A stretch of 48,486 nucleotides of DNA from an uncultured Eubacteriales bacterium (GTDB taxonomy: Bacteria > Bacillota > Clostridia > Peptostreptococcales > Anaerovoracaceae), in NCBI GenBank assembly GCA_900540145.1, contig UQEW01000004.1, positions 1 to 48,486 on the forward strand, read 5' to 3'. This document shows, one piece after another, positions 32,721-40,441 of this stretch. The position numbers were made by a program, and so were the translations under genes. How positions within the stretch are numbered: position 1 is the first letter of the stretch; each line of letters starts with the position of its first letter. The notes beneath the pieces were generated by a model, which was given only the letters and a program-made list of their open reading frames with translations, searched no databases and was not told the origin of the DNA.

Positions 32721-33228
32721 AATGGTTAATGGTATATTGCACATATATTTTGCAAGCAAAAGAAAGCGCGAAGTTATCCATCAAATAACGCTGTTCCCGT
32801 CCTTCCTCATGAATATCCTCCACGTGTATGGAACCTGAAAAAACTGCGTTTACAGCTTTTTCTACCGCTTCACAGAAACGGTTATATGTCACTTGATTGT
32901 TGGGCAATCGAAGCCCTATATCTATTAGCTTGCGGATTTCTTCAGTGGAATAACAGCTTTTTAAAATGTAAACCACAACTATCATCGCCATGGAAAGCTT
33001 GCCATATTTTTTGTTGACAGGAGGGTCTATTATTCGAGCTTTCACATAATTATTTATCATGCTCTTAGTTAACGCCGGGAGACCTATTTGGTTAAAAAAT
33101 TTCCCCAGCCCGGAATGGATGAACGCGATTACCTGATCCATATATAAGTCGATGTTAGGCAGTTCGTCCCAGCGGGGAATGCGAAATTCTAGTGATATGT
33201 TTTCTGCTGTAATTGTTCCTTTCGGCAT
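32719..33228 (-). CDS. DUF1836 domain protein, probable regulator
   Basis: A 169-residue cytoplasmic protein. RWDELPNIDLYMDQVIAFI, followed by LTKSMINNYVKARIIDPPVNKKYGKLSMAMIVVVYILK, is the DUF1836 pattern. It resembles the winged-helix region of MerR-type proteins, so DNA binding is suspected but unproven. GGAG precedes the ATG. A promoter at 33256-33284 lies back to back with that of the acyl-CoA ligase gene, so it may regulate that gene. Confidence 0.85.
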   Translation of the reverse strand: MPKGTITAENISLEFRIPRWDELPNIDLYMDQVIAFIHSGLGKFFNQIGLPALTKSMINNYVKARIIDPPVNKKYGKLSMAMIVVVYILKSCYSTEEIRKLIDIGLRLPNNQVTYNRFCEAVEKAVNAVFSGSIHVEDIHEEGREQRYLMDNFALSFACKIYVQYTINH

Positions 33229-33255
33229 ATTAAACTCCTGATTTGTTTTAAAACT

Positions 33256-33284
33256 ATTGTATCACAGAGCTCAGGGTATGTAAA
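33256..33284 (-). promoter_or_regulatory. Promoter of the DUF1836 gene
   Basis: On the minus strand TTTACA (33279-33284) and TACAAT (33256-33261) are 17 bases apart. Confidence 0.65.
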
Positions 33285-33286
33285 GG

Positions 33287-33315
33287 TTGACATTGTTATT
33301 TGTACGTGATAATCT
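33287..33315 (+). promoter_or_regulatory. Promoter of the acyl-CoA ligase gene
   Basis: TTGACA (33287-33292) and TAATCT (33310-33315) are 17 bases apart. The -35 boxes of this and the divergent promoter are two bases apart, so one bound protein could control both. Confidence 0.65.
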
Positions 33316-33374
33316 GATATTGATAACTAGATGGATAATTTTGAAAATAATTGATATAAAGGAGAATACAGAAT

Positions 33375-35171
33375 ATGGACTATACAAGCCAGAGAAAAGT
33401 AGATTTGCAGTATGCGCAAGGCGTTGTTGATATGCTCAACAACAGTACTGATAAATATGTGGTATATAAAGAAAGCAGACCGATAGCCGATTTGAAACAC
33501 ATGCTGGAAACCAGCGTTCAGGCTTATGGAGACAATGTGGCCTTCATGCAGAAGTTTCACAAAGATGAACCATACAAAAGCATCACTTATAAAGAAGCGT
33601 TTGAGACAGTAAATGCATTGGGGACTGCTTTGATAAATGCAGGGCTTAAGAATAAAAGAATAGCGGTAATCGGCGAAAATTGCTATCAATGGGCTACCAG
33701 TTATCTGGCAGTTATATGCGGCACAGGTGTGGTTGTACCTTTGGATAAGGAACTCGGAGCTTCGGAACTCGGCCAGCTTATAAAAGAGTCGCAAGCTTCC
33801 GCAGTAATGTTTACAGAAAAATATACGGATATTTTTAAGGAAATAAAAGAAAACGGAGACAGCCAGCTGGAAATCCTCATAAAATTAAACGGAGACAAGC
33901 AAGAAGAGAACATTTTAACTTGGAGTGGGCTGATAGCTGAGGGAAAAAAATTGCTGGAAAAGGGTGACAGGAGATTTATAGATGCTGAAATAGACCCTGA
34001 TGTCATGAGTGAGCTGCTGTTTACTTCCGGAACCACAGGAATAGCTAAAGGCGTAATGCTTTCTCATAAAAATATTTGCTTCGATCTTATGATTGCACCG
34101 ACCATTTTGAGAGTTCATACTTGGGATATTTTCTTCTCAGTCTTACCTATACATCATACTTACGAAGGCACAGCAGGATTTTTAATGCCTCTGTACAAGG
34201 GAGCAGCTATAGCATATTGTGAAGGCCTTAAGCATATAGTTAAAAACCTTTCAGAAGTTAGACCTACCATGTTTTTAGGCGTTCCGGCTCTTTTCGAAAC
34301 TTTGTATAAGACCATAATGAAAAATATTCGCAAGCAAGGTAAGGAAGGTCTTGTAAAGAAAGTAATGGCCTTGAATAAGGTTACTAAAAAAGTCGGACTT
34401 GATTTGAATAAAAAATTGCTGAAAGATATCCTGAAAGTCTTTGGAGGCAGAATGAGGGTACTCATTTCAGGAGGAGCAGCCATAGACCCGGCTATTTTGC
34501 AGTTCTTCAATGACCTTGGGTTTATAGCTGTACAAGGATATGGACTCAGCGAATGCGCCCCTATGGGAGCTTTAAACCCTGACCAGCATAAATATATGAG
34601 AAATGCGTCAGTAGGACATATACTGCCGGGAATGGACGTTAAAATTGTAGACAAAGACGAAGACGGCATAGGAGAGATATGCCTAAAGGGCGACAACGTA
34701 ATGCTGGGATATTACAATAATCCTGAAGAAACTGCCAAAGTTATAAAGGACGGATGGTTTTACACGGGAGACCAAGGATATATCGATGATGAAAAGTTCA
34801 TATATATTACCGGTCGTAAGAAAAATGTTATCATCGCCTCCAACGGTAAAAACGTATTCCCTGAAGAACTGGAATACCTGCTTTCTAAGATTCCGTACGT
34901 AACGGAATCCATGGTATGGGGAGCTGAAGAAAAGGGAGATATCGTCATAGTTGCAGCCATAAGACCTGATATGGAAGAAGTGGAAGCTGTTTTAGGCAAG
35001 GACTGCGATGAGGAAGCAGTTAAGAAGCTCCTCTGGGATGAAGTCGACAAAATCAACGCCGAACTGCCTATGTTTAAGAAGATAAGAAAGATAGCCGTTC
35101 GAAACGAAGAATTTGAAAAGAATACCAGCAAGAAAATTAAAAGATTTGTAGAATCCAATAAAAAGATGTAA
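33375..35171 (+). CDS. AMP-dependent acyl-CoA ligase (long-chain fatty acid type)
   Basis: A 598-residue adenylate-forming enzyme that activates a carboxylic acid, probably a fatty acid, to acyl-AMP and then acyl-CoA. The phosphate loop is LLFTSGTTGIAKGVMLSH, the aromatic-acid motif is GYGLSE, GWFYTGDQGYID carries the ATP-binding Asp, and the C-terminal lysine is in NTSKKIKRF. The length and N-terminal extension fit the FadD15-like group. AAAGGAG precedes the ATG. It has its own promoter and terminator. In an anaerobe with no beta-oxidation genes in view, lipid recycling is as likely as degradation. Confidence 0.9.
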   Translation: MDYTSQRKVDLQYAQGVVDMLNNSTDKYVVYKESRPIADLKHMLETSVQAYGDNVAFMQKFHKDEPYKSITYKEAFETVNALGTALINAGLKNKRIAVIGENCYQWATSYLAVICGTGVVVPLDKELGASELGQLIKESQASAVMFTEKYTDIFKEIKENGDSQLEILIKLNGDKQEENILTWSGLIAEGKKLLEKGDRRFIDAEIDPDVMSELLFTSGTTGIAKGVMLSHKNICFDLMIAPTILRVHTWDIFFSVLPIHHTYEGTAGFLMPLYKGAAIAYCEGLKHIVKNLSEVRPTMFLGVPALFETLYKTIMKNIRKQGKEGLVKKVMALNKVTKKVGLDLNKKLLKDILKVFGGRMRVLISGGAAIDPAILQFFNDLGFIAVQGYGLSECAPMGALNPDQHKYMRNASVGHILPGMDVKIVDKDEDGIGEICLKGDNVMLGYYNNPEETAKVIKDGWFYTGDQGYIDDEKFIYITGRKKNVIIASNGKNVFPEELEYLLSKIPYVTESMVWGAEEKGDIVIVAAIRPDMEEVEAVLGKDCDEEAVKKLLWDEVDKINAELPMFKKIRKIAVRNEEFEKNTSKKIKRFVESNKKM

Positions 35172-35181
35172 CAGATGAATC

Positions 35182-35244
35182 AGAGGATGTTTCTTTCGTG
35201 CCAATCAAAGCAGATGGCAGATGTAAAAGAGACATCCTCTTTTG
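35182..35244 (+). terminator. Terminator of the acyl-CoA ligase gene
   Basis: AGAGGATGTTTCTTT (35182-35196) pairs with AAAGAGACATCCTCT (35226-35240) with one G-T pair, followed by TTTT. Confidence 0.85.
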
Positions 35245-35259
35245 TATTTCTGAGAGTAC

Positions 35260-35379
35260 TTACTCGTTGTCATAAGCTACTAAAGCTATACACTTTCCCG
35301 TAGCGTCGCAAAGTTTCTTTTCTGCCTCAGAAATAATCTTCATGTCCTTCGGGTCGATTTGAGCAAAAGTTTTCTCCAT
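35260..35379 (-). CDS. 39-residue small protein
   Basis: This frame encodes a 39-residue soluble peptide starting MEKTFAQIDPKDMKIISEAE and ending with KLCDATGKCIALVAYDNE. A near-perfect ribosome binding site (AAGGAGGTGAT) lies four bases before the ATG. The sequence is helix followed by a likely strand pair, with two cysteines seven residues apart. I recall similar short Clostridial proteins ending in TGKxxxLxAY, but cannot name a family. It reads towards the acyl-CoA ligase terminator and is divergent from mreB. Confidence 0.75.
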   Translation of the reverse strand: MEKTFAQIDPKDMKIISEAEKKLCDATGKCIALVAYDNE

Positions 35380-35458
35380 TTTATCACCTCCTTAAAGTTT
35401 ATTTTTCCTGAAGATTGCAAATATTATGAAATTTTCACAGAGAATTCTTCTAAACAAA

Positions 35459-35487
35459 TTGAAAAAAAGTAAATTTTTATATATAAT
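35459..35487 (+). promoter_or_regulatory. mreB/mbl promoter
   Basis: TTGAAA (35459-35464) and TATAAT (35482-35487) are 17 bases apart, giving an AT-rich leader of about 85 bases. Confidence 0.7.
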
Positions 35488-35578
35488 GTTGTGAGAAATG
35501 TAAATGATAAGTAGTATAAGTATAATTTACATGATGTTAAATTTTTAAATATAAATAAACTGTGAAAAGGAGAAGAGA

Positions 35579-36601
35579 ATGGGATTTGCGAATGAAGTCG
35601 GAATAGATCTGGGGACAGCCAACGTGCTGGTATATATAAAAGGAAAAGGGATAGTTCTCAATGAACCTTCAGTAGTAGCCATAAACAATGACACTGACGA
35701 AATCCTCGCTGTAGGAGAAGAAGCGAGACAGATGCTGGGCAGAACGCCGGCCAACATAGTAGCAGTGCGTCCTCTTAAAGACGGCGTGGTTTCTGATTAC
35801 GATATTACAGAAAGAATGTTGAAGTATTTCATAAAAAAGACATGCGGTTCAGGCAGATTTTTTAAGCCTAGAATCATGGTGTGCGTTCCGAGCGGAGTTA
35901 CTGAAGTTGAGAAGAGAGCCGTAAGAGAAGCAGCCACTCAGGCCGGAGGCAAGGATGTATATCTGATGGAAGAACCTGTAGCAGCAGCTATAGGCGCAGG
36001 CCTTGACATAAGCAAACCTGACGGGATTATGGTCATCGACATAGGCGGAGGAACTACGGATATCGCAGTTATTTCTCTGGGAGGCATAGTGGCCAGCACT
36101 TCTGTCAAGATGGCAGGTGACAAATTTGACGAAGCGATTATAACATATATGAGAAAGACTCATAAGCTTTATATAGGTGAAAGAACTGCAGAGGAACTTA
36201 AGGTAAAGATAGGAACAGCTTTCCCGAGAGAGGAAACCATAACTATGGAGTGCAGAGGAAGAGACCTGGTTACAGGTCTGCCTAAGAGCGTTGACGTGAC
36301 ATCGGAAGAGATGATGGAAGCTCTTGAAGAACCTCTTCACACCATATGCGAAGCAGTTCATAATGTTCTTGAAAGGACTCCGCCTGAACTATCAGCAGAC
36401 ATCAGCAATTCAGGAATAATAGTTACTGGCGGCGGAGCGTTGCTTTACGGAATAGATAAGAGGATAGAGGACAGAACAGGAATCAAGGTAGTGATAGCCG
36501 AAGACCCTAAGTCATGCGTGGCTATAGGAACAGGAAAAGCTCTGAATAATCTGGACGTTCTCGAAACCAATGCTCTTAACAGAAAAGCCCCTTATCTATA
36601 A
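35579..36601 (+). CDS. mreB: Rod shape-determining protein, Mbl-type MreB
   Basis: A 340-residue bacterial actin that forms membrane-associated filaments guiding side-wall synthesis. The nucleotide-binding motifs are EVGIDLGTANVLVYIKGKG, MVIDIGGGTTDIAVISLGG and IIVTGGGALLYGID. GTANVL and LNEPSVVAI resemble Mbl more than MreB of Bacillus, and the gene stands alone without mreC or mreD, which also fits Mbl. A strong AAAAGGAG precedes the ATG. Own promoter and terminator. Confidence 0.95.
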   Translation: MGFANEVGIDLGTANVLVYIKGKGIVLNEPSVVAINNDTDEILAVGEEARQMLGRTPANIVAVRPLKDGVVSDYDITERMLKYFIKKTCGSGRFFKPRIMVCVPSGVTEVEKRAVREAATQAGGKDVYLMEEPVAAAIGAGLDISKPDGIMVIDIGGGTTDIAVISLGGIVASTSVKMAGDKFDEAIITYMRKTHKLYIGERTAEELKVKIGTAFPREETITMECRGRDLVTGLPKSVDVTSEEMMEALEEPLHTICEAVHNVLERTPPELSADISNSGIIVTGGGALLYGIDKRIEDRTGIKVVIAEDPKSCVAIGTGKALNNLDVLETNALNRKAPYL

Positions 36602-36614
36602 GATTTGATACTAT

Positions 36615-36647
36615 GCGTCCTCCTATGTTGGGAGGACGCTATTTTTG
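36615..36647 (+). terminator. Terminator after mreB
   Basis: GCGTCCTCC (36615-36623) pairs with GGAGGACGC (36631-36639), followed by TATTTTTG. Confidence 0.88.
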
Positions 36648-36695
36648 ATTAAAAAACAGATTATATGAGGATAAACTATTTATAAAGGATAAACT

Positions 36696-37856
36696 ATGAA
36701 GCTTGAACTTATAGCAACCGCAGCCTTTGGACTGGAGGCTGTCGTAAAAAGAGAAATAGAGGCTCTCGGATATAAAATAATCAAATCTGAAGACGGTAAG
36801 ATAACATTTTCAGGAGATGAAAGAGCTATAGTCAGGGCCAACCTTTGGCTGAGAAGTGCAGACAGAGTCCTGATAAAAATGGCTGAATTTGAGGCCTTGG
36901 AATTTGAAGACTTGTTTCAGCAGGTTAAGGCGATTCCGTGGGAAGAGTGGATACCGCCTGATGGCAAATTTATCGTAAACGGCTCCTCTGTGAAATCAAA
37001 GCTGTCCAGCGTTCCGGCATGCCAGTCCGTGTCTGAGAAGGCAGTAATAGAAAGGCTGGGAGAAATCTATGCCATTGAATACTTTGAAAAGACCGGAGCA
37101 CTTTATGATATCAAAGTTTCGCTTTTAAAAGACAAGGTAACCGTTACCCTTGACACCACAGGGGTGGGCCTTTATAAACGAGGATATAAAAAACATGCGG
37201 TAGCAGCTCCAATCAAGGAGACTATAGCTGCAGCCATGATCAGCCTTTCTTTTTGGAAACCGGGCAGGATTCTCGTAGATCCGTGCTGCGGCAGCGGGAC
37301 CATAGCTATTGAGGCGGCATTGATGGGAAAGAATATAGCCCCCGGTCTGAGCCGAGACTTCGTTTCTCAACAGTGGGAGGCTATCCGGCAGGATCTATGG
37401 AAGGAAGAAAGAAAAAAGGCTTTTGAAGCAGCTCAGTGGGATAGGGAACTGGATATATGTGCCAGCGATATAGATCCCAAAGCAGTAGAAGCTGCCATGG
37501 AAAACGCCATAGAAGCAGGAGTAGATGATACCATATCCTTTAAGAGATTGGATGCTGCCAAACTTGATTCCGACGGACGACAGGGCGGAATCATAATAAC
37601 CAATCCGCCTTACGGACAGCGAATCGGAGATAAGAAGTCCATGGAGCGTCTCTATGAAGGATTCGCCGAGTTTCTAAAGAAAAACCCGACATGGTCTATG
37701 TTCGCCATCACTGCCGATAAAAGCGCTGAACAGAAAATATTCGGACGTCCTGCTGATAGAAGGCGCAAGCTTTTCAACGGAAGAATGGAAGTGTGCTACT
37801 ATCAGTATCATGGGAAAAAACCGGAGGTTAGGGAAGATGGACATAAGGATAGATAA
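36696..37856 (+). CDS. THUMP-domain class I RNA methyltransferase (RlmL/YpsC-like)
   Basis: A 386-residue SAM-dependent methylase. The N-terminal ferredoxin-like and THUMP region (LIATAAFGLEAVVKREIEALGY) binds RNA. The methylase domain has the SAM motif VDPCCGSGTIAIEAAL and the catalytic motif TNPPYGQRIG, typical of N2-guanine methylation. Related RlmL proteins modify 23S rRNA G2445; that target is inferred. TAAAGGAT precedes the ATG. The last 20 bases overlap the MocR-like gene, so the two are coupled. Confidence 0.92.
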   Translation: MKLELIATAAFGLEAVVKREIEALGYKIIKSEDGKITFSGDERAIVRANLWLRSADRVLIKMAEFEALEFEDLFQQVKAIPWEEWIPPDGKFIVNGSSVKSKLSSVPACQSVSEKAVIERLGEIYAIEYFEKTGALYDIKVSLLKDKVTVTLDTTGVGLYKRGYKKHAVAAPIKETIAAAMISLSFWKPGRILVDPCCGSGTIAIEAALMGKNIAPGLSRDFVSQQWEAIRQDLWKEERKKAFEAAQWDRELDICASDIDPKAVEAAMENAIEAGVDDTISFKRLDAAKLDSDGRQGGIIITNPPYGQRIGDKKSMERLYEGFAEFLKKNPTWSMFAITADKSAEQKIFGRPADRRRKLFNGRMEVCYYQYHGKKPEVREDGHKDR

Positions 37857-39360
37857 AGGTCTTAAGATTCCTGTTTACTTACAAATCGCTTCTGCTATAA
37901 AACAGCAGATAGCGTCAGGCGCGCTGACTCAGGAAAACATTTTGCCATCAGAAAGAGCGCTGGCAAAAATGCTAAACGTACATAGAAATACTGTAGCGAA
38001 GGCTTACAGCGAGCTAAAAGGCCAAGGCCTGATAGAATCCTATCAGGGTATCGGCTATAGAGTATATGACAGCGACACTGTAAAAGAAAGCAAAGAAAAA
38101 GAAGAAAAGATCAGCAAGAGATACGGAAAGAAAGTAAACTGGCTGGACCAAATTAAAGACGAATATTTGGACATGACCGTGACTTTCGATGAGCTTTTTC
38201 AGAGATTCAGCAGGCAGGACAAGATTTCTCTGGGCAGCGGAATAGCGGCCACAGGAATTTATGATAGAGAGAAGCTGTCTCAAAGAATTTCACAGATAGT
38301 ATCTCAGGAAGGAAAAAAGCAATATTTTTATACGCCTTATCAAGGCGATGAAGATTTGCGCAGGCAGGTGGTGTCTTATCTCAGCACCAAAGGCATCAAA
38401 GCTACGACAAGCCAGATACAGATATTGACTGAGACCAATCAAGCGTTGGATTTTCTCATAACGTTGCTTGTCAAGCCGGGAGACGCAGTCATAACAGAAG
38501 AACCGGTATCTCCCGATACGTACAGAGCTATAGGCTTGGCAGGAGGCAAGCTGATAACATTGCCTGTGGACAATGATGGCATGGAATGCCAATATCTGGA
38601 GCAAACCATTCAAAAATGGAATCCCAGGCTGTTATGCCTCAATTCCAGCTTTCACGACCCAACAGGTCAGCTGCTGTCGGTACAGCGCAGAAAAGAAATA
38701 TTACGTTTATCCGAAAAGTACCGGCTGCCGGTTATAGAATACGATGAAGCCTCTGAACTATATTATGACGTGCCTTCCATATCACCTATGAAGGTCTTCG
38801 ATAGGCTGGAAAATGTCGTATACATATATTCCTTTTCCCTGACTTTCGTGCCGGGCCTCAGCCTGGCTTTCATCGTAGCAAATTCAGACCTTATAAGGAG
38901 GCTGAGCTATTTGGTATCGGTTCGCTTAGTTGCCATGGACTGGATGACGCAGAGGCTGCTTGCGGACTATCTTGAAGAGGGAATATATTACAGAAAACTG
39001 TCAGAATACAGAAGCGAATATAAGAAAAAACGCGACTTGGTATGCGCCAAGCTGGATGAGATGAAATCGTTGGGTATCGAATATTCCAAACCCAAGGGAG
39101 GCATATACGTATGGTGCAGACTTCCCATGGGAGTAGACAGCAAAGAGCTTAACGCAAAAGCTTATAGCAATGGCATAAGCGTTTTACCGGGATACGTATT
39201 TTATCCTTCTAAGAACGGCGGAAGAGAATACATAAGAATAAATTTCTCTTATGAGTCTGCAGAAAGATTGAGCAAGGGAATGGATATATTGAAAAAGTCC
39301 ATACAGGAGTGTCAAAGCTCTAATACTTGTAAGCCCATTTCTTCACCAGCACTTGAATAA
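37837..39360 (+). CDS. MocR-like GntR/aminotransferase regulator lacking the PLP lysine
   Basis: A 507-residue protein: a GntR winged helix (MDIRIDKGLKIPVYLQIASAI, then LPSERALAKMLNVHRNTVAKAY) joined to a class I aminotransferase domain. In MocR regulators this domain binds PLP through the lysine of SFSK-x3-PGLR. Here the segment is SFSLTFVPGLSLAF, so the lysine is Leu335 and the arginine Ser342. Other landmarks remain (DPTGQLLS, EYDEASELYYD, GGIYVWCRLP). It probably cannot form the usual PLP Schiff base and may sense another ligand. The ATG at 37837 follows GGAGG. The end overlaps the convergent AI-2E gene by 41 bases. Confidence 0.88.
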   Translation: MDIRIDKGLKIPVYLQIASAIKQQIASGALTQENILPSERALAKMLNVHRNTVAKAYSELKGQGLIESYQGIGYRVYDSDTVKESKEKEEKISKRYGKKVNWLDQIKDEYLDMTVTFDELFQRFSRQDKISLGSGIAATGIYDREKLSQRISQIVSQEGKKQYFYTPYQGDEDLRRQVVSYLSTKGIKATTSQIQILTETNQALDFLITLLVKPGDAVITEEPVSPDTYRAIGLAGGKLITLPVDNDGMECQYLEQTIQKWNPRLLCLNSSFHDPTGQLLSVQRRKEILRLSEKYRLPVIEYDEASELYYDVPSISPMKVFDRLENVVYIYSFSLTFVPGLSLAFIVANSDLIRRLSYLVSVRLVAMDWMTQRLLADYLEEGIYYRKLSEYRSEYKKKRDLVCAKLDEMKSLGIEYSKPKGGIYVWCRLPMGVDSKELNAKAYSNGISVLPGYVFYPSKNGGREYIRINFSYESAERLSKGMDILKKSIQECQSSNTCKPISSPALE

Positions 39361-40390
39361 TGCCGGCTACAGGTACCGCCAGCAGCATGCCTAATATTCC
39401 TCCGAAATGACCTAATACAGTGAGGGAAATAAGGACAAACAATGGATGCAGCCCCACTGAATCCCCAACGATTTTTGGGTATATGAAGTTGCTGTCCAAT
39501 TGCTGTATGAGGAAAAGAACCAGCACTGCCAGAACACCGCTGGCCAGACCTTTTGAAAAAAAGGCTACCAGGAAGGCCGGAACCATGCCGAAAAACGGCC
39601 CGAAATAAGGGATTATGTTCAAAATCCCACCAATAAGGCCGATGATTACAGAAAATTTTATGTTCAGTGCTGAGAGGGCTACAGACGATAGAAGAGCAAC
39701 GATCATACTGTCCACCAAAGCGCCCTTAATAAACGTAGTTACCACACGATTAATTTCACTTAGCGTTTCATTTACCTGACCGTGAATATTTTGTTTTAAT
39801 ATAAGCGAAAGAAATTTCTGCCATAAGGACAAGAAAAATTCTTTGTCCTTAATGAGGTATATGCTGGCCACAAGGCCCACGAAAAAGTTGACGATGCCGC
39901 CGATAAAAGATGAGATGCTGCTTACCAGCTTTTCTAATGAAAAGTGGGATTCAATCCACTGGGAAGCGATAGCCGCAGGGTCAAAGTCATCTGCATTCAT
40001 ACCGGAAGGTACGTATTTTGAGATAAAGCTTTTTATATCTTTAGACGCCGAGTCGAAATATTCATAAACTTGTTGGAGCGTACTGTAAAATCCGCCTTCA
40101 GGAAGAGCTCCTAAAATAAGAATCAGGAAAGCGTAAATTACCAAACCCAAAACAAGAGCGGCCATCGTATATGAAATTATTATAGAAAGAATTCTGCCTC
40201 TAGGACTGTCTTCGGAAAGAATTTCTTCTTCTTGCGAAAATAATTTCCTCCTTATCCACTCAGAAGGGCCGTTGAAGAGATAAGCCAATATAAGACCTAT
40301 TATTAACGGTGAAAAAGCTTTAAGAACTGTGGCGACCATTTGCCAAAGCCCTGCAAATATTTCGACAAAAAAATTCTCCATGTTGCTCAT
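39320..40390 (-). CDS. AI-2E family permease
   Basis: A 356-residue membrane protein of the AI-2E transporter family with about seven or eight segments. PLIIGLILAYLFNGPSEWIRR at the N-terminus and IIPYFGPFFGMVPAFLVAFF with GLHPLFVLISLTVLGHFGGILG at the C-terminus are typical. Members export small molecules or exchange ions; the substrate is unknown. Two starts are possible: ATG 40390 is one base from GGGGG, whereas ATG 40381 (MENFFVEIF) has better spacing. The last 41 bases overlap the convergent MocR-like gene. Confidence 0.9.
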   Translation of the reverse strand: MSNMENFFVEIFAGLWQMVATVLKAFSPLIIGLILAYLFNGPSEWIRRKLFSQEEEILSEDSPRGRILSIIISYTMAALVLGLVIYAFLILILGALPEGGFYSTLQQVYEYFDSASKDIKSFISKYVPSGMNADDFDPAAIASQWIESHFSLEKLVSSISSFIGGIVNFFVGLVASIYLIKDKEFFLSLWQKFLSLILKQNIHGQVNETLSEINRVVTTFIKGALVDSMIVALLSSVALSALNIKFSVIIGLIGGILNIIPYFGPFFGMVPAFLVAFFSKGLASGVLAVLVLFLIQQLDSNFIYPKIVGDSVGLHPLFVLISLTVLGHFGGILGMLLAVPVAGIIQVLVKKWAYKY

Positions 40391-40441
40391 ACCCCCAAAG
40401 AATAGTATTATATAAAAGGACTAAAAATATGAGGAAGCCTT

